Origin: an uncultured Clostridia bacterium
GTDB lineage: Bacteria; Bacillota; Clostridia; Christensenellales; UBA1242
DNA length: 8,920 bases
Direction: 5' to 3'
NCBI GenBank assembly: GCA_946610635.1
Contig: CAMOCI010000021.1
Location: 1 to 8,920 of the forward strand
Below, one piece after another: positions 5,891-8,920 of the stretch. The notes beneath the pieces were generated by a model. The model saw only the letters and a program-made list of their open reading frames with translations, had not been told where the DNA came from and did not search any database. Each line of letters starts with the position of its first letter. Within the stretch, counting starts at the first letter, position 1. The translations under genes and the position numbers were made by a program.

Positions 5891-6136
5891 TTAGTTTTTT
5901 CTTTTCTTTCTACCATGAGTTGCGTTATATGCTCTAGCACTATCATTTTGCGCTGCAATATAACCAGAACGATATGCTCTCTCTTCTGCTGTTAAGCGCA
6001 TAGCTTTCTTTTTATCATCTAATTTATAAGCACCAGAATTTGTACGCTTTACACCTGATTTCAATTCAGCAAAAGCTTTTGCTCTTTTTTCCTGTGGATT
6101 TAAAAGAACATGCCCTGTTTTTGTTTTAAATGCCAT
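5891..6136 (-). CDS. Small basic protein, 81 aa, with [FL]TxEER motif
   Basis: I start it at the ATG at 6136 because AAGGAG stands five bases upstream and the resulting N-terminus (MAFKTKTG) matches the 72 aa protein (MAYKPYTK). The frame opens 7 codons earlier, at an ATG inside a hairpin and with no ribosome site. The protein is strongly basic and ends GRKKRKN. Residues 47-60 (RLTAEERAYRSGYI) carry the motif shared with the 72 aa protein, followed by a likely helix AAQNDSARAYNATH. There is no membrane segment. Two hairpins with identical loops lie directly upstream of its ribosome site, suggesting translational control. DNA or RNA binding is a guess from charge. Function unknown. Confidence 0.7.
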   Translation of the reverse strand: MAFKTKTGHVLLNPQEKRAKAFAELKSGVKRTNSGAYKLDDKKKAMRLTAEERAYRSGYIAAQNDSARAYNATHGRKKRKN

Positions 6137-6149
6137 ATTTTCTCCTTCA

Positions 6150-6200
6150 TTAAACAATTTGCAACTTGTTTAATATTTTAGGTGTATTTGCAACTACACC
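6150..6200 (-). promoter_or_regulatory. Twin hairpins with identical palindromic loops upstream of the 81 aa gene
   Basis: On the minus strand, GGTGTA/TACACC (6200-6195/6186-6181) and TTAAACAA/TTGTTTAA (6173-6166/6157-6150) each enclose the same 8-nt loop, GTTGCAAA (6194-6187 and 6165-6158). The stems are unrelated, so the loop is not simply copied with its surroundings. TTGCAA within the loop is self-complementary, so the two loops could kiss. The second hairpin ends about 4 bp before AAGGAG. This is a candidate protein-binding translational operator. Confidence 0.6.
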
Positions 6201-6206
6201 ACTGGT

Positions 6207-6234
6207 CCACAACTTTTTTTTAAAAAAGCTGTGG
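6207..6234. repeat. Inverted repeat after the stop of the membrane-anchored gene
   Basis: CCACA/TGTGG (6207-6211/6230-6234) and an inner CTTTTTT/AAAAAAG stem (6213-6219/6222-6228) with one mismatch between them form a 12-bp hairpin with a 2-nt loop, 7 bp after the stop of the 379 aa gene. No U tract follows on the minus strand, so it is more likely an mRNA 3' stabiliser or an ssDNA structure than an intrinsic terminator. Confidence 0.45.
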
Positions 6235-6241
6235 GAAAAAC

Positions 6242-7381
6242 TTAACCTTCACTTGGCGCCAAACAAAAACTAACATTTGTGTAGGTTGTTGCTACGCCAA
6301 TTGAACTATCTAAATTTGCAAGTATATCACTGACTTTGTAATACCAAAATTGATTATGATCAATAGCATAATATCCATCGTTATCATGTACAACTGATGA
6401 ATTAAATTGTATCGTTATAGACAAATCTCTTTCGGCATTTTTTGGTCTAAAAAATATTTCATATTCATTTTTAGCCACTTTTGAAAAACTTATATTTGTA
6501 ACCGTAGAACCTTGCAAAGATCCAAAGCAATAAACATTTTTCAATTCACCATCTTCAAACATTAACATTAAAGAAACAAAATCATGTCTTTCAATATTAT
6601 CTTGCCAATTAATTGAATTGATGTAATTAGCAGTAAAATCTAAAGAATACATACCATCAGTAATTTTTGATTGCTCAAATTTTGCGTACAAATCAACATC
6701 TTCAATAAATACATACACAGTTATATCAACAACTTCATTGTTAATAGTCCAACCTACAAAATCATATCCATCTTTTGTTGGCACTTCGATATCAATCAAG
6801 ATACTGCCATTCTTTCTAATTGCAACAGTTCTATGTAATTGATTTTCATTGTAAAAATCTATGTACACCATTTCTTCAACATTGTTATTGTAAATTTCAA
6901 GCTCTGCTTTCAATCTTTCAATTTCAGTTGATAACTGTTCGCTGAGTGTTTCTAGTTCTGATATTGATTGCCTTAAGTCTGGTATAACACTGTTTTCTTC
7001 TGTTAAACTTTCAACCTGAGTAGTTAAAGTTATAACTTGAAATTCTAGAGTATCATTAATAGTTTCCAAATAATCAATTTGCTGTTCTAAATCTGGTATA
7101 ATTTCATTTCTTTGATTTGCTTCGGATAGTTGAGTTTGTAGCTCGGTTATCCTTGCATTATTTACAGTTATTTGCACTTCTAAGGCTGATATCCTTGTTT
7201 GCAAACTAGCTGTATTTTTTGTGCCTTCTGCATACCCTGCATCGTACATATCCATTAAGTCATTGTATGTGTATCTTTTGCTCTTATCTAAATATCCACT
7301 GAAAAATATAAACCATGCTGATACACCTAGTATCAAGGCAATTAATATTGATATTATTGTTATCTTTAACCACTTTGCCAT
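6242..7381 (-). CDS. Membrane-anchored coiled-coil protein with InlB-like repeat, 379 aa
   Basis: I start it at the ATG at 7381, where GGAG lies five bases upstream; nine further codons to 7408 would run through a hairpin. Residues 6-28 (after MAKWL) are one uncleaved-looking transmembrane helix, so the rest should face outside. Residues 55-165 are a long coiled coil with an internal repeat of about 38 residues (IIPDLEQQIDYLETIN at 94-109, VIPDLRQSISELETLS at 132-147). Residues 171-236 resemble an InlB/Listeria-Bacteroides B repeat, with GYDFVGW at 205-211 and DLYAKF at 230-235. Residues 240-379 form a beta-rich C-terminal domain I do not recognise. A surface stalk or virion-tip attachment protein is the likely role by architecture. 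It follows the large beta-helix gene and is probably co-transcribed with it. Confidence 0.75.
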   Translation of the reverse strand: MAKWLKITIISILIALILGVSAWFIFFSGYLDKSKRYTYNDLMDMYDAGYAEGTKNTASLQTRISALEVQITVNNARITELQTQLSEANQRNEIIPDLEQQIDYLETINDTLEFQVITLTTQVESLTEENSVIPDLRQSISELETLSEQLSTEIERLKAELEIYNNNVEEMVYIDFYNENQLHRTVAIRKNGSILIDIEVPTKDGYDFVGWTINNEVVDITVYVFIEDVDLYAKFEQSKITDGMYSLDFTANYINSINWQDNIERHDFVSLMLMFEDGELKNVYCFGSLQGSTVTNISFSKVAKNEYEIFFRPKNAERDLSITIQFNSSVVHDNDGYYAIDHNQFWYYKVSDILANLDSSIGVATTYTNVSFCLAPSEG

Positions 7382-7392
7382 AATTACTCCAT

Positions 7393-7447
7393 TTGCCCTT
7401 TTGGGCAAGGTGGCTTAAACTACCACCTTTGTGCTAACATAAGTTAG
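7393..7447 (-). promoter_or_regulatory. Hairpin cluster in the leader of the membrane-anchored gene
   Basis: Three hairpins fill the 88-bp gap. On the minus strand these are CTAAC-TTAT-GTTAG (7447-7434), AAGGTGG/CCACCTT with a 9-nt loop (7429-7423/7413-7407) and TTGCCC-AAAA-GGGCAA (7408-7393). The last ends about 4 bp before the GGAG ribosome site, so it may affect initiation. No U tract follows any of them. The first shares the 12-mer TAACTTATGTTA with the plus-strand RNA. Confidence 0.5.
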
Positions 7448-7469
7448 ACTTACAGTTTTTAGTATTATT

Positions 7470-8920
7470 CTATTGAACTACGTAATTGTCACCATCTTGA
7501 ATAACTTCATGGCCTTCAGCAACAAAGTTACCACCAAGATTATCATCTCCAAGTGCTGGATTATACTTTACAAAAGTACCGCCATATACACTAACATTTG
7601 CAGATATACTATTTTTAAGATTTAAAACATAGTAAAAATCATTCCATGCTGCATCACTTGAAAATGTACCGCCGTATATCTCAATTTCTGCACCGTCAGC
7701 ACTCGCATAGATTGTTGAATTACCTAAACCGTCAGCATCAGGGCCAACTGAATAGTTACCACCATATATTACCAATTTGCCTTGTACTTCAATAGCTCGA
7801 CAATAAGCTCCAGAACCACCTATAACATTTCCGTCACCTTCAATGGTTAATGTAGCACCTGGTGCGACTTTAAATACTGCACCATCAATATTTGCACCTC
7901 TGATTGTATGACCATTTAAATTTAAACAAGTATTCTTTGTTATTTCTATAGTTCTTTTTAAATTAACATCTGTAGTCATATAATAGCTTAATTCATCGGT
8001 TTCTATTTGTCTTGCTACTGCTTCTGATTCTTCAACAAGCCTGAAATATACATTCACAGATTTTACATATTGATCACAATGTTCTCCGATTGCTTCATAT
8101 ACTTCATCAGACGTATATCTCAGCACTTCTAAGTTTATTAATTCTAACATATATTTTGAACTATCAATATTATTAACATCTACTAGATTGCCATTTTCAT
8201 CATAAATAATTAAATTATTTTGAGCTGCTAATTCTGGATAAGAATCTTTACAATTACTACCAAGATAATCTTCTCTATAATCAGTATTATCATAATTAAT
8301 AGAATCATTGTGACAATAAACTTCAAAAAGATTCCGTCCTTCGATAAAATAACCATTAACAAAAACATTGTTAAACTCTTCAATTGAAAAATATAGATCT
8401 GAATAATAACCAACCCTTAACCTGTAAGGACAATACTCCGATATTTCTTCGTTATAAACATTAAAAAAGAAATCTGTACCTGCATATCTTTTTGTTATAT
8501 ACACACTATTAACTTGATTTTCAAGCTCTGCAATTCTATTTTGTAGCACTGTAACCCTTTCTGTAAGTTCTGCTACTGTATTTGTTAATACTGTTTTTTC
8601 TTCTGTGAGAGTTGCAATATTGTCTTGATATATAGCAATACTTACGTCTTTATCTGCAAGTTGTGCATTTAAACTTGTAATAACTGCATCTTTACTCTCA
8701 ATTTGGCTATTTAATTCTACAATTGTTGCATTAGCTGCATCTAAATTAATTTGTAAAATTGACTTGTCATTTTTAACTGTTCTTAAATCACTTTGTAATG
8801 CTTGTCTTGATGCTAAAACATCAGCCAAATCTTCATCACAATATACAAATCTCATTGTTTCATCGTTAGTATTTACAAAACTTGTATTACTTGTAAGCGT
8901 ACATTCCATTGGATATACTT
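7470..8920 (-). CDS. Coiled-coil and beta-helix surface or virion protein, 5' end beyond window
   Basis: The first ATG is at 8909, but no ribosome site precedes it and the frame is open to the window edge, so the gene probably starts further right. Counting from that ATG, residues 25-135 form a long coiled coil (heptads such as LNSQIESKDAVITSLNAQL). Residues 137-310 are an unrecognised domain rich in Tyr and Asp. Residues 320-479 look like a right-handed beta-helix: LNLNGHTIRG, then short strands ending in YGGNY (382-386), YGGTF (412-416) and YGGTF (442-446). The final GHEVIQDGDNYVVQ is a C-terminal motif seen in gut bacterial and phage surface proteins with such repeats. No sortase signal or C-terminal membrane helix is visible. 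The coiled-coil design resembles the 379 aa protein downstream, and the two may form one appendage or receptor-binding complex (inference). Confidence 0.75.
   Translation of the reverse strand, partial: VYPMECTLTSNTSFVNTNDETMRFVYCDEDLADVLASRQALQSDLRTVKNDKSILQINLDAANATIVELNSQIESKDAVITSLNAQLADKDVSIAIYQDNIATLTEEKTVLTNTVAELTERVTVLQNRIAELENQVNSVYITKRYAGTDFFFNVYNEEISEYCPYRLRVGYYSDLYFSIEEFNNVFVNGYFIEGRNLFEVYCHNDSINYDNTDYREDYLGSNCKDSYPELAAQNNLIIYDENGNLVDVNNIDSSKYMLELINLEVLRYTSDEVYEAIGEHCDQYVKSVNVYFRLVEESEAVARQIETDELSYYMTTDVNLKRTIEITKNTCLNLNGHTIRGANIDGAVFKVAPGATLTIEGDGNVIGGSGAYCRAIEVQGKLVIYGGNYSVGPDADGLGNSTIYASADGAEIEIYGGTFSSDAAWNDFYYVLNLKNSISANVSVYGGTFVKYNPALGDDNLGGNFVAEGHEVIQDGDNYVVQ

Noticed and set aside
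6795..6803. Minus-strand TATCTTGAT, similar to the pC194-type nick sequence
   Set aside because: It is inside the coding frame of the 379 aa gene without a hairpin context and is short enough to occur by chance.
7221..7418. Plus-strand open frame of 65 codons
   Set aside because: Antisense to the membrane anchor and leader of the 379 aa gene.
8228..8413. Minus-strand hydrophobic frame of 61 codons, which could look like a membrane protein
   Set aside because: Out-of-frame shadow inside the beta-helix gene; no ribosome site, and hydrophobicity is expected from AT-rich out-of-frame translation.
1..8920. CRISPR array, insertion sequence, rRNA or tRNA genes, TGA-as-Trp code
   Set aside because: No spaced repeat series, transposase motifs or RNA signatures were seen, and tryptophans in the main genes are coded by TGG.

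Overview
The window is AT-rich DNA with Bacillota-type signals: strong GGAGG-like ribosome binding sites, short A/T-rich spacers and U-tract intrinsic terminators. All recognisable protein genes lie on the minus strand. The left end (1-833) carries the 5' two thirds of a chromosomal murE peptidoglycan gene. The rest (about 1055-8920) is a compact minus-strand module. Its two diagnostic genes are a rolling-circle HUH replication initiator (2782-1742) and a Zot/pI-family P-loop ATPase (4383-3505). Rep plus Zot is the signature of filamentous ssDNA phages (Inoviridae), so I read the module as an integrated inovirus-like element in a low-GC Gram-positive or Mollicute-related bacterium. The assignment is an inference: no coat protein and no integrase can be seen here, and the element runs off the right edge.

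In transcription order (right to left) the module contains: a large coiled-coil/beta-helix protein cut by the window edge; a membrane-anchored coiled-coil protein with an InlB-like repeat; four small hydrophilic proteins (81, 108, 70 and 72 aa), of which the 81 and 72 aa ones share a motif; a 117 aa protein; an intrinsic terminator; the Zot-like ATPase overlapping a 158 aa coiled-coil basic protein; a structured gap; Rep overlapping a 225 aa HTH-containing protein; and a terminator. A second minus-strand terminator follows about 110 bp further on, before murE.

The most interesting content is between the genes. The 139-bp gap 5402-5540 holds a near-consensus promoter on the PLUS strand (TTGACT, 17 bp, TATACT). 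Its predicted +1 is the first base of an 8-bp closing stem enclosing three hairpins, and the stem ends in eight T's. This looks like a complete gene for a structured RNA of about 80 nt running against every protein gene. Other gaps also hold hairpins: two tandem hairpins with different stems and an identical, self-complementary loop immediately upstream of the 81 aa gene's Shine-Dalgarno; an 8-bp hairpin that buries the GTG start of the 108 aa gene; hairpins next to the ribosome site of the membrane-anchored gene; and a plus-strand terminator-like hairpin antisense to the rep leader.

In my reading, the Rep/225 aa pair replicates the element. The Zot ATPase and its overlapping partner would act in assembly or export. 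The two large proteins are surface or virion-tip candidates. The structured gaps would serve replication, packaging and translational control of an ssDNA genome. The functional parts of this picture are inference.
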